Shown here piece after piece: positions 1 through 10,855 of a DNA stretch of 64,000 bases (within the stretch, counting starts at the first letter, position 1; every line of letters begins with the position of its first letter). Both the position numbers and the translations under genes were made by a program. Under the pieces are notes generated by a model. The model worked only from the letters and a program-made list of their open reading frames with translations. It did not search any database and had not been told where the DNA came from. This DNA is from Microbacterium sp. GTDB lineage: Bacteria > Actinomycetota > Actinomycetes > Actinomycetales > Microbacteriaceae. The stretch covers positions 1-64,000 of the forward strand of contig NZ_JAPLAI010000035.1 of the NCBI RefSeq assembly GCF_026393345.1, written 5' to 3'.

Positions 1-24
1 GTCAACGACCCGCTGGCCGACTGA
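1..24 (+). CDS. C-terminal tail of a CDS that begins before the window (…VNDPLAD*)
   Basis: GTC AAC GAC CCG CTG GCC GAC TGA is open in frame 1 from the window edge to a stop; too short to identify. Confidence 0.4.
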   Translation, partial: VNDPLAD

Positions 25-105
25 GCATCGTCGCGGTCATCGCGCGAGCGGGAAGTCCGTCCCAATACGCCCGACTCCCAGCCACTCGGCGGTCCCCCAC
101 TACGG

Positions 106-957
106 CTATAGCGCGAGTTCCAACTCCGCAACATGCCAGTCGGCGGCGTACGCGTCGGCGAACGCATCCCCCTGATAGGTCTCGTTCCCGGCGAGGCCCT
201 CGTCGTAGAGGGTGTGCCAGAAGTCGGCCACGGCCTTGCCGTTCTCGTCGTCGAAGGTGGCCTTGCCGTCTTCGACGAGCTGGGTGCCGCCGCTCTGCGC
301 GGCATACAGCGGATAGAAGTCGAACCAGGGCTGGAAGAACTCGCTGGTGGGGGCCGGGTTGATCGCGTAGGGGGCGACGCCGGCTTCGCTGAGAGTGCGC
401 GCGGTGGCGAGGAACTCGTCGTAGGTCGACAGCGACGGGTTCTCCGGGTCGAGGCCGGCCTGCGCGAAGAGCGTCTTGTTGTAGAAGATCATCACCGGGT
501 TCGATTTCCAGGGCAGCTGGTAGAAGTCGCCGTCCTCCGACCGGTACTGCTCGGCGAGGTCGCCGCTGCGTTCGGTGATGTAGTCATCGCCGTCCTCGAA
601 GTCGGACAGGTCGACGAGACCGCCCTGCTTCTGGAACTGCGGCACCGCCGCCGGCGAGGTGTTGAACACCAGGCACGGGGCGTTCCCCGCGGCGATCGCG
701 GCGCCGATCGTCTCCTCGCTGGAGGCACCGGCGGGGATCTCCTGCGCCGTGATCTTCTCGTCCGGATGGTCGGCGTTCCATGCGTCGACCATCTGGGAGC
801 CCCAGGCGATCTCGGCGTCGTTGTTGGAGTACCAGATCGTGATCTCGCCGTGGGCGTCGAGATCGGCGGATCCGCCGGACCCGCCCCCGGAACAGGAGGT
901 GAGCGCCAGCACACCGGCGGCGGCGAGGGCGGGAAGGGCGAGTATGCGTCGTTGCAT
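106..957 (-). pseudogene. ABC sugar-transporter substrate-binding lipoprotein, C-terminally truncated (283 aa)
   Basis: Lipobox LTSC, 'EITIWYSNNDAEIAWG...' and 'GDFYQLPWKSNPVMIFYNKTLFAQAGLDPE' typical of family 1 SBPs; family members are normally about 400+ aa; ends abruptly after 'GDAFADAYAADWHVAELELAL'. Confidence 0.7.
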
Positions 958-973
958 GGGTGTTCTCCTTGGA

Positions 974-2014
974 TCAGCCGCGGTCAGCGGCTCGGGGGGA
1001 TGCGGGTCCGGTGGACTCGCGGATGCTCAGCGTGGGCTGAGGAAGATCGATGTGGGTGACCTCGCCGCCGTCGAGCCGGGCGAGGAGGGCGCGGGCGGCG
1101 AGCGTGCCCCACTGCCGGCTGTCGGTCGCGACGCTGGTGAGGGCGGGGTTCAGGTGACGGCCGAGCTCGGTGTCGTCGTACCCGGTCAGCGAGAGGTCCG
1201 TCGGCACGCGCAGGCCCCGGCGCGTCGCGACGCCCATGCCGGCGATGGCCATCTGGTCATTGGCGTAGACGATGCCGGTGGGACGGTCGGCGGTCTCGAT
1301 CAGCTCTGCGGTCGCACGGGCACCGTCCGCGGCCGTGAAGTCCGTCGTGATCACCCGCGCGCGCACCCCGGCCGAGCTCGCGGCCTGCTCGAACGCCTCG
1401 CGGCGGCGGCGGGCGTGCAGCATCCCGTCGGGACCCGCGATGTGCGCAATGTCCCGGTGGCCGAGGGAGACCAGGTGGTCGACGGCGAGCCGGATGCCGA
1501 CGCCGTCGTCGACCGCGACGGAGGAGAACGGGCTGGGGGCATCCGGCACCCCCAGGGTGACGGCTTCCAGTCCCAGCTCCGCGAGCAGGGGGAGACGGTC
1601 ATCGTCGCGGCGGAGGTCGGCGAGCAGGGCACCGTCGATCCGGTTGTCGGCGACGAGGCGTCGATAGGCCGCCGCCTCATCGCCGCCGGGTGAGGCGACC
1701 GCGAGGACGAGCACCTGCCCGGTGACGGCGAACTCGTCTTCAATGCCCGCGATGAAGGACGGAAAGAAAGGGTCGGCGGCGATCACGTCGGCGCTGCGAC
1801 CGAGGACCAGCCCGCAGGCGTAGGAGCGGCCGGTGCTGAGCGCGCGACCCCGCAGGTCGGGCGTCCACCCGAGGGCGTCGGCGGCGGCGAGGATCCGCTC
1901 GCGCGACTCTGCCGACACCCCGGCCCGCCCGTTGAGCGCGAACGACACCAGCCCCTTGCTGACGCCGGCCTCACGGGCGACGTCGGAGATCGTGACGCGA
2001 GCGCGTGGCGGCAT
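974..2014 (-). CDS. LacI family transcriptional regulator
   Basis: N-terminal 'RVTISDVAREAGVSKGLVSFALNGRAGVSAESRERILAAADALGW' HTH plus periplasmic-binding-like sensor domain. Confidence 0.95.
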   Translation of the reverse strand: MPPRARVTISDVAREAGVSKGLVSFALNGRAGVSAESRERILAAADALGWTPDLRGRALSTGRSYACGLVLGRSADVIAADPFFPSFIAGIEDEFAVTGQVLVLAVASPGGDEAAAYRRLVADNRIDGALLADLRRDDDRLPLLAELGLEAVTLGVPDAPSPFSSVAVDDGVGIRLAVDHLVSLGHRDIAHIAGPDGMLHARRRREAFEQAASSAGVRARVITTDFTAADGARATAELIETADRPTGIVYANDQMAIAGMGVATRRGLRVPTDLSLTGYDDTELGRHLNPALTSVATDSRQWGTLAARALLARLDGGEVTHIDLPQPTLSIRESTGPASPRAADRG

Positions 2015-2048
2015 GTCGACTCCTACGTATGGGCGGCGTCCGTGCCGT

Positions 2049-2082
2049 CCTAAACCGGTTCAGGCAACCTAAACCGGTTCAG
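2049..2082. promoter_or_regulatory. Tandem LacI-type operators: two exact copies of CCTAAACCGGTTCAG (2049-2063 and 2068-2082)
   Basis: 15-bp direct repeat, each centred on the palindrome AACCGGTT, 19 bp apart, about 35 bp upstream of the LacI gene start. Confidence 0.75.
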
Positions 2083-2187
2083 ACGCATTCGTCAAGCCCT
2101 TGTTCCCCGACACGCGACCCGGCGCAAGGGCTCGGACCACCGGATGCGGCGGGGCTAGCGTGGCAGCAACGACCCGGAAGGCGGACC

Positions 2188-3612
2188 ATGACCGAACACG
2201 AGTACGACCTCATCGTCATCGGCGCGGGACCCGTCGGGGAGAACGTGGCCGACCGGGCCGTGCAGGGGGGCCTGCGGACCGTCATCGTCGAGAGCGAGCT
2301 CGTCGGCGGCGAGTGCTCCTACTGGGCGTGCATGCCGTCGAAGGGGCTGCTGCGCGCGGGTGCGGTGCTCCGCGCGGCGCGCGACGTGGACGGCGCGCGG
2401 CAGGCGGTCACCGGCGGCGTGGACGTCGCCGGTGTGCTCCGCCGTCGCGATACCCTCACCCACGACTGGAACGACGCGTCACAGGTGGAATGGCTCGAGG
2501 GCGCGGGGATCGAGCTGATCCGCGGCCACGGGCGGCTGAGCGGCCCGAAGCGCGTGGAGGTGACCGCGAGCGATGGCACCGTCACCACCCTCATGGCGAG
2601 GCATGCGGTGGCCGTCTGCACCGGGAGCGCGGCGCTCCTTCCCGACACCCCGGGGCTCGCGGCCATCGAGCCGTGGACGAGCCGCGAGGCCACGAGTGTG
2701 CAGCAGGTCCCGGCCTCGCTCGCGGTCATCGGCGGCGGTGTCGTGGCGAGCGAGATGGCGACGGCGTTCCTCGATCTCGGCACCGAGGTCACCGTGATCG
2801 CCCGCAGCGGCCTCCTCGGCGGACAGGAACCGTTCGCCGGCGAGCGGGTCGCCGCATCCCTGACCGAACGCGGCGCGCGCGTGTTCACCGGCACCGGTGT
2901 CACCGCCGCGCGGCGTACCGACGACGGCGCAGAGCTCGAGCTGTCGGACGGCACCACCGTGACCGCCGAGCGGGTGCTCGTCGCCACCGGCCGCATCCCC
3001 CGCACCACCGACCTCGGGCTCGACACCGTGGGCCTGGCGGCCGGCGACTGGCTGGAGGTCGACGACACCCTGCTCGTCCGCGGAACCGACTGGCTGTACG
3101 CGGTCGGCGACGTGAACCACCGGGCGCTCCTCACGCATCAGGGCAAGTACCAGGCGCGGGCCGCGGGCGACGTGATCGCCGCCCGCGCCGCGGGCACGGC
3201 GGTCGACGACACCCCCTGGGGGATGCACGTCGCCACCGCCGACCACGCCGCGGTTCCCCAGGTGACGTTCACCGATCCGGAGGTCGCGTCGGTGGGACTC
3301 ACCGAGGCGGCCGCCGAGAAGGCCGGCCGCCGCATCCGGGTGATCGACTACGACCTCGGCTGGGTGGCGGGCTCGTCCACCCACGCCGACCACTACGCCG
3401 GCGCCGCGCGGGCGGTCGTCGACGAAGAACGCGGGGTGCTCATCGGCGTGACCTTCGTGGGCCCGGATGTGGCGGAGATGCTGCACGCGGCGACCATCGC
3501 GATCGTCGGCGAGGTGCCGCTGACCCGCCTCTGGCATGCGGTCCCCGCGTACCCGACGATCAGCGAGGTGTGGCTGCGGTTCCTGGAGGAGTACGGGCGC
3601 CCGCCAGCCTGA
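2188..3612 (+). CDS. Pyridine nucleotide-disulfide oxidoreductase (NAD(P)/FAD-dependent)
   Basis: 'YDLIVIGAGPVGENVADRA', redox motif 'GGECSYWACMPSK', 'LYAVGDVNHRALLTHQGKYQAR', C-terminal dimerisation domain; ATG 2188 preferred over the longer ORF. Confidence 0.93.
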   Translation: MTEHEYDLIVIGAGPVGENVADRAVQGGLRTVIVESELVGGECSYWACMPSKGLLRAGAVLRAARDVDGARQAVTGGVDVAGVLRRRDTLTHDWNDASQVEWLEGAGIELIRGHGRLSGPKRVEVTASDGTVTTLMARHAVAVCTGSAALLPDTPGLAAIEPWTSREATSVQQVPASLAVIGGGVVASEMATAFLDLGTEVTVIARSGLLGGQEPFAGERVAASLTERGARVFTGTGVTAARRTDDGAELELSDGTTVTAERVLVATGRIPRTTDLGLDTVGLAAGDWLEVDDTLLVRGTDWLYAVGDVNHRALLTHQGKYQARAAGDVIAARAAGTAVDDTPWGMHVATADHAAVPQVTFTDPEVASVGLTEAAAEKAGRRIRVIDYDLGWVAGSSTHADHYAGAARAVVDEERGVLIGVTFVGPDVAEMLHAATIAIVGEVPLTRLWHAVPAYPTISEVWLRFLEEYGRPPA

Positions 3613-3630
3613 CGGGCGCCCCGCGCGACT

Positions 3631-5235
3631 TCAGTGGTAGAAGTGGCGGTCGCCGGTGAAGTACATCGTCACGCCGGCCTCGCGGGCGGCCGCGATGACC
3701 TCGTCGTCGCGCACCGATCCCCCGGGCTGGATGATCGCGGAGACCCCGGCATCCAGCAGCACCTGGGGTCCGTCGGCGAACGGGAAGAACGCGTCGGATG
3801 CGGCGACCGATCCGGCCGCGCGATCCCCGGCGCGCTCCACCGCCAGGCGGCACGAGTCGACCCGGTTCACCTGGCCCATACCGATCCCCACCGTGGCGGA
3901 GTTCTTGGCGAGGACGATGGCGTTCGACTTCACGGCGCGGCAGGTCTTCCACGCGAACGAGAGGTTCGAGAGTTGCTCGTCGGACGGGCGTTCGCCGGCG
4001 ACGAGCTGCCAGGTGTCCACGAGCGATTCGATCTCGTTGGGGAACCGGTCGGCGTCCTGCAGCAGCAGGCCACCCGAGACGAGGCGCACGTCCATGGGCT
4101 CCTGCTGCCAGTCGGTCGGTAGCTGCAGCACGCGCAGGTTCTTCTTCAGCCGGAAGACCTCCAGCGCCTCCGGCTCGAAGTCGGGGGCGACGATGACCTC
4201 GGTGAAGATGTCGCGGAGGTTCTCCGCCATCTTCAGGGTCACGGTCCGGTTCGCCGCGATCACGCCGCCGAACGCCGACACCGGGTCGCATTCGTGCGCA
4301 CGCAGGTGCGCGCTGGCAATCGGATCGAGCGCGTTCGGGGCACCGACGGCGATCCCGCACGGGTTGGCGTGCTTGATGATCGCCACGGCCGGCTTCACCA
4401 GGTCGAACGCCGCACGCAGCGCGGCATCCGCATCCACGTAGTTGTTGTACGACATCTCCTTGCCCTGCAGTTGCGTGGCCTGGGCGATGCCGTGCCCGCC
4501 GGAGCGGGTGTAGATGGCGGCGCGCTGGTGCGAGTTCTCGCCGTAGCGGAGCGTGGCGAGACGCTCCGCGTTGATCGTGAGATGCGCGGGGAGGTCCTCT
4601 TCCACGAGGGTGCCCTCGGCGAACCAGGTGGCGACCGCGCGGTCGTACTGGGCGGTGTGCGCGAAGGCGCGAGCGGCGAGTTCCTTGCGCTGCGTCAGGG
4701 TGGTGCCGTCGGCGCCGAGCGCGTCGATGATCGCCGGGTAGCTCTCCGGCGAAACGACGATCGCGACGTTGGCGTAGTTCTTCGCCGAGGCGCGCACCAT
4801 CGCGGGACCGCCGATGTCGATCTGCTCGACCACCGCGTCGCCCTCGGCGCCGGAGGCGACGGTCTCGACGAACGGGTACAGGTTCACGATCACGAGCTCG
4901 AACGGCTGGATCGACAGTTCGGCGAGCTGACGCTCGTGGTCCTCGAGCCGCAGGTCGGCGAGGAGGCCCGCGTGCACGCTCGGATGCAGCGTCTTCACCC
5001 GGCCGTCGAGCGACTCCGGGAAACCGGTGACCGTGGCGACATCGGTGACGGCGTGACCGGCCGCACGAATGGTCGCCGCGGTCGAGCCGGTCGAAACGAT
5101 CTCGACGCCGGCGCCTGCCAGCGCCTCGGCGAGACGCAACAGGTCGGTCTTATCGCTCACGGAGACCAGCGCGCGCCGGATCGGCACGACGTCGCGGTCG
5201 CGGTACAGGGACGGATCGTGGCTGGGCCCGGCCAT
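3631..5235 (-). CDS. purH: Bifunctional phosphoribosylaminoimidazolecarboxamide formyltransferase/IMP cyclohydrolase
   Basis: '[34 protein letters not shown]', '[14 protein letters not shown]', '[12 protein letters not shown]', '[35 protein letters not shown]'. Confidence 0.98.
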   Translation of the reverse strand: MAGPSHDPSLYRDRDVVPIRRALVSVSDKTDLLRLAEALAGAGVEIVSTGSTAATIRAAGHAVTDVATVTGFPESLDGRVKTLHPSVHAGLLADLRLEDHERQLAELSIQPFELVIVNLYPFVETVASGAEGDAVVEQIDIGGPAMVRASAKNYANVAIVVSPESYPAIIDALGADGTTLTQRKELAARAFAHTAQYDRAVATWFAEGTLVEEDLPAHLTINAERLATLRYGENSHQRAAIYTRSGGHGIAQATQLQGKEMSYNNYVDADAALRAAFDLVKPAVAIIKHANPCGIAVGAPNALDPIASAHLRAHECDPVSAFGGVIAANRTVTLKMAENLRDIFTEVIVAPDFEPEALEVFRLKKNLRVLQLPTDWQQEPMDVRLVSGGLLLQDADRFPNEIESLVDTWQLVAGERPSDEQLSNLSFAWKTCRAVKSNAIVLAKNSATVGIGMGQVNRVDSCRLAVERAGDRAAGSVAASDAFFPFADGPQVLLDAGVSAIIQPGGSVRDDEVIAAAREAGVTMYFTGDRHFYH

Positions 5236-5261
5236 GGGGACCTCCTCGGATGGGGTGCGGA

Positions 5262-5855
5262 TCAGGATGCGGCGGCTGCCGTCAGGTCGAGCTCACCGGT
5301 CGCGATTCGTCGCACGACGTCGATGAGCAGACGACGTTCGACCGGCTTGATGCGATCGTGCAGGCGCGTTTCGTCGTCGCCGGGCTCGATCGGGACGCGT
5401 TCCTGCGCAAGCAGCGGACCGGAGTCGACGCCGTCGTCGACGACGATGACGCTGGCACCGGTCTGCGGTACCCCGGCGGCGAGCGCGTCGCGCACCGCAT
5501 GGGCACCGGGGAATTCGGGCAGGTACGCGGGGTGGGTGTTCACGAGGTGAGGCGACCATGCGGCGACCACGGCGGGAGGCACGAGCCGCATGAGTCCGCT
5601 GAGCACCACGAGGTCGGGCTGCCAGACGGCGAGTTGCGCGTTCAGTTCATCGCCCCACGCCTCGCGCTCGGCGGCCCCCCGCCACGGCACGACGAAACTC
5701 GGGATACCGAACTCCTCGGCGTGGGCGAGACCGGACGCCTCGCGATCCGACCCGACGACGATCACCCGCGCGGGGTATCCGGGGTCCGCGGCGGCCTCCA
5801 GCAGAGCCCGCAGATTGGAGCCGGCGCCGGAGATCAGAACGGCGACCGTAAGCAC
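5262..5855 (-). CDS. purN: Phosphoribosylglycinamide formyltransferase
   Basis: '[18 protein letters not shown]', '[43 protein letters not shown]'; adjacent to purH. Confidence 0.97.
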   Translation of the reverse strand: MLTVAVLISGAGSNLRALLEAAADPGYPARVIVVGSDREASGLAHAEEFGIPSFVVPWRGAAEREAWGDELNAQLAVWQPDLVVLSGLMRLVPPAVVAAWSPHLVNTHPAYLPEFPGAHAVRDALAAGVPQTGASVIVVDDGVDSGPLLAQERVPIEPGDDETRLHDRIKPVERRLLIDVVRRIATGELDLTAAAAS

Positions 5856-5859
5856 CCGG

Positions 5860-7089
5860 TCAGTCTAGCTGCGACCGGCCCACCGCATCCGTCCCTGTGC
5901 GGGACCGGGGCGCGAGCAGCAGGATGCCGGCGCCCAGGGCAACCTCGATCCCCACCGCGAGCGCGACAGCCCCCGGGGCGGGACCGACCTCGGCGAGCCG
6001 ACCGGGGCCGAGGGAGCCGGAACCGAGGATGCACAGCAGCGCGACGATGCCGGCGGCCGCGGCCGCGATGCCGAGGGTGAGGGTGACCTGCACGCCGGCG
6101 GACTCGGCCTGGCGGGGTAGCCGCGAGCGGACGATCCAGCCGGCGAGCGCACCGGCGGCGACCGGGAGCAGCACGAGCACGTACAGCCACGGCGACGTCG
6201 ATTCCGGGAGGGCGCCGAGCAGCGGGATGCCGGGCACCACGCCGAGCTGCGTCCCGGCGGCGGAGACCGCGGTGCCGGTACCGAGGGCGAAGCCGGGGCC
6301 GGCGACGAACGCGACCGCCCAGATGACGAGGACCGGCAGGTAGAGCAGTTGTGTGATCCCGAGGAGGACGACGCCCGCGAAGTCGAGGTTCGCTGCCTGC
6401 GAGAGGGCGACGATCTGCCCGCCGCGGAGCACTACGGCGAGCGTGGCGACGAGCGCGCCGGCAGCGACCACCCCGGTGACGGCGACCGCGGCGCCGCGCG
6501 CCAGCAGACCGGGCACCTCGGGCCACGCCCCGCGGGCACGGTCCAGCCTCCGGGCGAGCGCGTCGAGGGGGCCGTCGTCGCCGTCGCTCCACGCCGTCGT
6601 CACGGCGCCGGCGAGCAGGCCTACCGCGTAGAACAGCGCCGGAAACAGTACCGCCTGCCACAGATGCACGGCGGCGATCCCGCTCCGGCCGGTGACACCC
6701 ACGGCCACCGCGAGAAGGGCGAACACGAGGGCGCCGGAGACGACGCCCGACACCCAGGCGCCGGCGCGCGCTGCGCGCACACCGGAGCGCGACGCGAACA
6801 ACGCCGTGAACGCGCCGAACGCCAGCGGGGCGAGCGAGACGACGAACTGCGCCAGCGACGGGTCGATGCCGGTGGCGGCGAGGTACGCATCGGGGAGCGT
6901 CAGATGCAGCGGCACCGCATGGCCGAGCTGCCAGACCGCGGCGGCGGTCGGCCACAGTCCCGACCAGTCATCAGCTCCGAAGGCAACGAACCAGAGCACC
7001 ATGAGCGGCGCGAACGCGGCGGCGACACCGACGGCCGCGGCGACGAGTGCGTCGAGCGCGGAGAGGAGGAGGACGAGGACGCGTTGCAT
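5860..7089 (-). CDS. DUF6350/PerM-like multi-pass membrane protein
   Basis: About ten hydrophobic segments; position next to purNH is typical for this actinobacterial family. Confidence 0.75.
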   Translation of the reverse strand: MQRVLVLLLSALDALVAAAVGVAAAFAPLMVLWFVAFGADDWSGLWPTAAAVWQLGHAVPLHLTLPDAYLAATGIDPSLAQFVVSLAPLAFGAFTALFASRSGVRAARAGAWVSGVVSGALVFALLAVAVGVTGRSGIAAVHLWQAVLFPALFYAVGLLAGAVTTAWSDGDDGPLDALARRLDRARGAWPEVPGLLARGAAVAVTGVVAAGALVATLAVVLRGGQIVALSQAANLDFAGVVLLGITQLLYLPVLVIWAVAFVAGPGFALGTGTAVSAAGTQLGVVPGIPLLGALPESTSPWLYVLVLLPVAAGALAGWIVRSRLPRQAESAGVQVTLTLGIAAAAAGIVALLCILGSGSLGPGRLAEVGPAPGAVALAVGIEVALGAGILLLAPRSRTGTDAVGRSQLD

Positions 7090-7139
7090 GCCCCATCGAC
7101 CCTACCCACGCTCACGGCGCCCCCTGGACGGCGCGCGGG

Positions 7140-8705
7140 TCAGCGGGCGCTCCGCCAGGTGCCCTGGGTCGGCAGCGTGCCGTCGAAGAGCTGCTCGAGG
7201 TTGACCAGGGTGAAGCCGCGGTCGGCGAGGCCGTCGTAGACCGTGCCGACGGTGCGCACAGTGTTCGGCTGGATGTCGTGCTGCAGCACGATCGATCCCG
7301 GTCTCGGCCGGTCGACGGCGCGGCGGACGAGCTCGTCGTCGGCGGAACCCTGCCAGTCGAACGTGTCGACGTCCCACAGGATCGCCGCCATCCCCGCCGC
7401 GGACAGCACCTGGGGGGTGGAGTCACCGTACGGCGGACGGAACACGGTGGGCGCCTGCCCGGTCGCGAGTCCGATCGCCGAGGTCGTGTCGCCCACCTGC
7501 TTCGCAACCTCCGCGCGGGTCAGCTCCGACAGATGGGGGTGGCTCCAGGTGTGATTCTCCACGAGGTTCCCCTCGGCGAGGGCCCGGGTCATCACGGCGG
7601 CATAGCCCGCGGCCTTCTGCCCCATGGCGAAGAAGGTGACGGATGCGTGGTGCGCCGCGGCCGCGTCGAGGATCGCGGGGGTGCCGTCGCTCGGGCCGTC
7701 GTCGTAGGTCATCGCCACGCACGGCAGCAGGTCGCAGTCGACGGTCTCGAAGCCGGCCGCGACCGGAGCGGGTGCCTGGAAGGGGGCGGATGCGGATGCC
7801 ACCAGCTGCGCGCCGAACTCGGTGAGCAGCGGCGCCGACACCGCGGGCGGCACCGCGATCGTCATCGGCTCGTTCGTCGCGGGGATGCCCAGCTGCTCGA
7901 GCTCCGGCGCCGTGAACCCCGCGGGGAGGGTGACCCGGAGCGACCCGTCGGCGGCCGGCACGGTCTCCGCGAGTGCCGCCGTGACCAGAGCGAGCTCTTC
8001 GGGGCTTGGCGGCCGGACGGCGACGAGGCTCAGCGCGCCCGCCGAGCGGCGGATCGCCTCAACGGTGTCGTCCCACAGCGTCGCGGATGCCGCATCCGTC
8101 CACAGCTGGGTCGCCGTCACCGTCCGCCCGGAGGCAGTGTCGGCGTAGAGCAAAGTCTGCGTGTCGGCGCCGACGGCCTCGGGCGTGCCCGTGACCACCC
8201 GGATCCGCTCGCCGACGACAGTGCCCGCCGCCGACACGATGTCGCAGGCGACGGCAGTGCCGGTGCCGGCGGCCGGTCCGATCGCGGGGTCGGCGAGGAT
8301 CTCACTCGCCGGTCGCAGGGTCGAGCCGCGCACGCAGGAGCGGGCGCCGAGCCCGGCACCCTGCGGGAACACCGCCGGCGCGTATGCGACGCCGATCGCC
8401 GCACCGCGCGCGGCGACCGCGTCACGGACGATCCGGGCGGTCGCCTCACCGAGCGCGGAGTCGCCGGGCAGCCGCATCCATCGCGCCTGGACCCCGACGG
8501 TGTCGTTGCGGATCCGCTCGCCCACGAGGTTCGTGGCGACCGTGGCATTGAGGGGTTCGGGCGCGGGGACGACCGTCACGGGCGCGTCCTCCCAGGCCGG
8601 CGGCGTCCAGCCGGGATCGAGCTCGGGCGCGCAGCCGGTGAGCAGGGCGAGGCCCACGATCGCCCCGGCGACGACGTGCAGCCTGCGGGTGCCGGGGGAC
8701 GTCAC
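7140..8705 (-). CDS. Polysaccharide deacetylase (NodB) family lipoprotein
   Basis: Lipobox LLTGC; NodB motifs 'AMTYDDGPSDGTPAIL', 'VENHTWSHPHLSELT', 'FRPPYGDSTPQVL', 'WDVDTFDWQ'. Confidence 0.92.
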   Translation of the reverse strand: MTSPGTRRLHVVAGAIVGLALLTGCAPELDPGWTPPAWEDAPVTVVPAPEPLNATVATNLVGERIRNDTVGVQARWMRLPGDSALGEATARIVRDAVAARGAAIGVAYAPAVFPQGAGLGARSCVRGSTLRPASEILADPAIGPAAGTGTAVACDIVSAAGTVVGERIRVVTGTPEAVGADTQTLLYADTASGRTVTATQLWTDAASATLWDDTVEAIRRSAGALSLVAVRPPSPEELALVTAALAETVPAADGSLRVTLPAGFTAPELEQLGIPATNEPMTIAVPPAVSAPLLTEFGAQLVASASAPFQAPAPVAAGFETVDCDLLPCVAMTYDDGPSDGTPAILDAAAAHHASVTFFAMGQKAAGYAAVMTRALAEGNLVENHTWSHPHLSELTRAEVAKQVGDTTSAIGLATGQAPTVFRPPYGDSTPQVLSAAGMAAILWDVDTFDWQGSADDELVRRAVDRPRPGSIVLQHDIQPNTVRTVGTVYDGLADRGFTLVNLEQLFDGTLPTQGTWRSAR

Positions 8706-9262
8706 GGCACGACCGGCGGCAGCGCGGTGCCGTTGATGAGCTGCGCGAGCACGCGTGTGTACGGCCGTACATCGCCGTCCTCCGCGTGCGCGGTGAAGAC
8801 GACGGCGGGGGACGAGCCGGCGTCACCGACGGCCACGGTGAGGGTATCCCCGATCGTCCGCAGATGCACCGCTTCCAGACCGCTGCCGAGCGTCTCGGTG
8901 GCACGGACGCCCCTCGGCTCCCGCGCCGCCAGCGCCGCATCCGGAGTGAGCCGTTCCAGGCTGATCGTCACGGCGAGTCCGCCGTCGGGGCTGAGGAGCA
9001 CCACCGCGGTGTCGTCGAACGGCGGGTGCTGCACCGCCCATCCTGCCGGAACCGTAACCGCCGCCTCCCCCACCGCGACGACCTGGTCGCGGGTGGCGAC
9101 GTCGGTCGTCAGGTTCGCCGCGACCCGCGGGATCACGGTGAACCATGCCACCGCTGCGATGACGGCGATCACCGCCACCGCCACCGCGGTGATCGCCAGC
9201 GCCGTGCGCCACCGGGTCTTCGCCCGCGTGACGGAAATGACCGTCTGTCCCACGTGTCCCAC
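8702..9262 (-). CDS. Hypothetical single-pass membrane protein, translationally coupled to the deacetylase
   Basis: N-terminal TM segment 'ALAITAVAVAVIAVIAAVAWFTVI'; 4-nt overlap with the downstream deacetylase gene. Confidence 0.75.
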   Translation of the reverse strand: MGHVGQTVISVTRAKTRWRTALAITAVAVAVIAVIAAVAWFTVIPRVAANLTTDVATRDQVVAVGEAAVTVPAGWAVQHPPFDDTAVVLLSPDGGLAVTISLERLTPDAALAAREPRGVRATETLGSGLEAVHLRTIGDTLTVAVGDAGSSPAVVFTAHAEDGDVRPYTRVLAQLINGTALPPVVP

Positions 9263-9403
9263 TCCCCCGGGCCTCGCCCCCTCGCAGGACCCGTCGGGAG
9301 TCTAGGCGCGCCTCGGCCTGTCGCCGCTGACCGCGGGCCGGAGATAACCCGCGTGTCGGGGCGCCCTCGGGAGCAGGTACCGTTTTCTGAGGGGAGGAGA
9401 ACC

Positions 9404-10840
9404 ATGCACCCTGATACATCCGTCCGACCGGGCGCCATCGACCGCTTCTTCGAGATCAGCCGCCGCGGGTCCACCGTCGGGGCGGAGGTCCGGGGAGGCC
9501 TGGTGACCTTCGTCGCGATGGCCTACATCGTGGTGCTGAACCCGATCATCCTCTCCGGCACCGCAGACATCGCCGGGGGCGAACTCGGGTTCGGCCAGGT
9601 CGCCGCGACGACCGCCCTGACCGCGGGCGTCATGACGATCCTCTTCGGCCTGGTCACCCGCCTCCCGTTCGCGTTCGCGGCGGGGCTCGGCATCAACTCG
9701 TTCCTCGCGGTCAGCGTGATCGGCGAGGTCACCTGGCCCGAGGCGATGGGCCTCGTCGTCGTCAACGGCCTGCTGATCGTGCTGCTGGCGGCGACGGGCC
9801 TGCGCCGCCTCATCTTCGATGCCGTGCCGATGGCACTGAAGACCGCGATCTCGGTCGGGATCGGCCTGTTCATCGCGTTCATCGGCTTCGTCGACGGCGG
9901 GTTCGTCACCTCCACCGGGTCTTCCTCCCCGCCGGTCGGGCTCGGCGTGGCCGGCTCCATCGCAACCGTCCCGACGCTGCTGTTCACCCTCACGCTGCTG
10001 CTCATCGCCGTCCTCATGGCGCTCCGGGTCCGCGGCGGCATCCTGATCGGCCTGGTGGTCGGGACGATCGCCGCGATCGTGGTCGAGGCGATCTGGCGCC
10101 TGGGCGCCCAGGCCGGTGACGACGGGAACCCGCAGGGATGGAGCCTCACGGTGCCCGCGTTGCCGAGCCAGTGGATCAGCATCCCCGATCTGAGCCTCGT
10201 CGGGCAGGTGAGCTTCGGTTCGTTCGAGCGGATCGGCGTGCTCGCGGCGACCATGCTCGTCTTCACGCTGCTGTTCACGAACTTCTTCGACGCGATGGGC
10301 ACCATGACCGGGCTCTCCCGTGAGGCGGATCTCGCGGATGCGGAGGGCAACTTCCCGCGGCTGCGCTCGGCGCTGATCGTCGAGGGGGTCGGCGCGGTCG
10401 TCGGTGGCGCCACCTCCTCCTCCTCCAACACCGTGTTCGTGGAGTCCGGGGCGGGCATCGGCGAGGGCGCGCGCACGGGTCTCGCAAACGTCGTCACGGG
10501 CGTGCTGTTCCTCGCGGCGATGTTCCTGTCGCCGCTGACCACCATCGTCCCCACCGAGATCGCCGCGGCGGCCCTGGTGATCGTGGGCGCGCTGATGATG
10601 GCACAGATCCGTCACATCGATCTGACCGACCTGCCGACCCTCATCCCGGTGTTCCTCACGATCACCGTGATGCCGATGACCTACTCGATCGCCAATGGCA
10701 TCGGCGCGGGGTTCATCAGCTGGGTGCTGGTGCGGGCCTTCACCGGCGACATCCGCAAGATCAGCCCGCTGCTGTGGATCGTCGCGGCCGGTTTTGTGGT
10801 GTTCTTCGCCCGCGGCCCGCTGGAGCTGCTCTTCAGCTGA
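9404..10840 (+). CDS. NCS2 family (AzgA-like) nucleobase permease
   Basis: 'FFEISRRGSTVGAEVRGGLVTFVAMAYIVVLNPIIL', 'LFTNFFDAMGTMTGLSREADL', 'SSSNTVFVESGAGIGEGARTGLANVVTG'; GGAGGAG RBS before ATG 9404. Confidence 0.95.
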   Translation: MHPDTSVRPGAIDRFFEISRRGSTVGAEVRGGLVTFVAMAYIVVLNPIILSGTADIAGGELGFGQVAATTALTAGVMTILFGLVTRLPFAFAAGLGINSFLAVSVIGEVTWPEAMGLVVVNGLLIVLLAATGLRRLIFDAVPMALKTAISVGIGLFIAFIGFVDGGFVTSTGSSSPPVGLGVAGSIATVPTLLFTLTLLLIAVLMALRVRGGILIGLVVGTIAAIVVEAIWRLGAQAGDDGNPQGWSLTVPALPSQWISIPDLSLVGQVSFGSFERIGVLAATMLVFTLLFTNFFDAMGTMTGLSREADLADAEGNFPRLRSALIVEGVGAVVGGATSSSSNTVFVESGAGIGEGARTGLANVVTGVLFLAAMFLSPLTTIVPTEIAAAALVIVGALMMAQIRHIDLTDLPTLIPVFLTITVMPMTYSIANGIGAGFISWVLVRAFTGDIRKISPLLWIVAAGFVVFFARGPLELLFS

Positions 10841-10855
10841 GCCGGCAGCGGCGGG

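Noticed and set aside
7047-9305. 752-aa plus-strand ORF
   Set aside because: Antisense to the NodB deacetylase and its coupled membrane protein; biased low-complexity composition with no domain signal.
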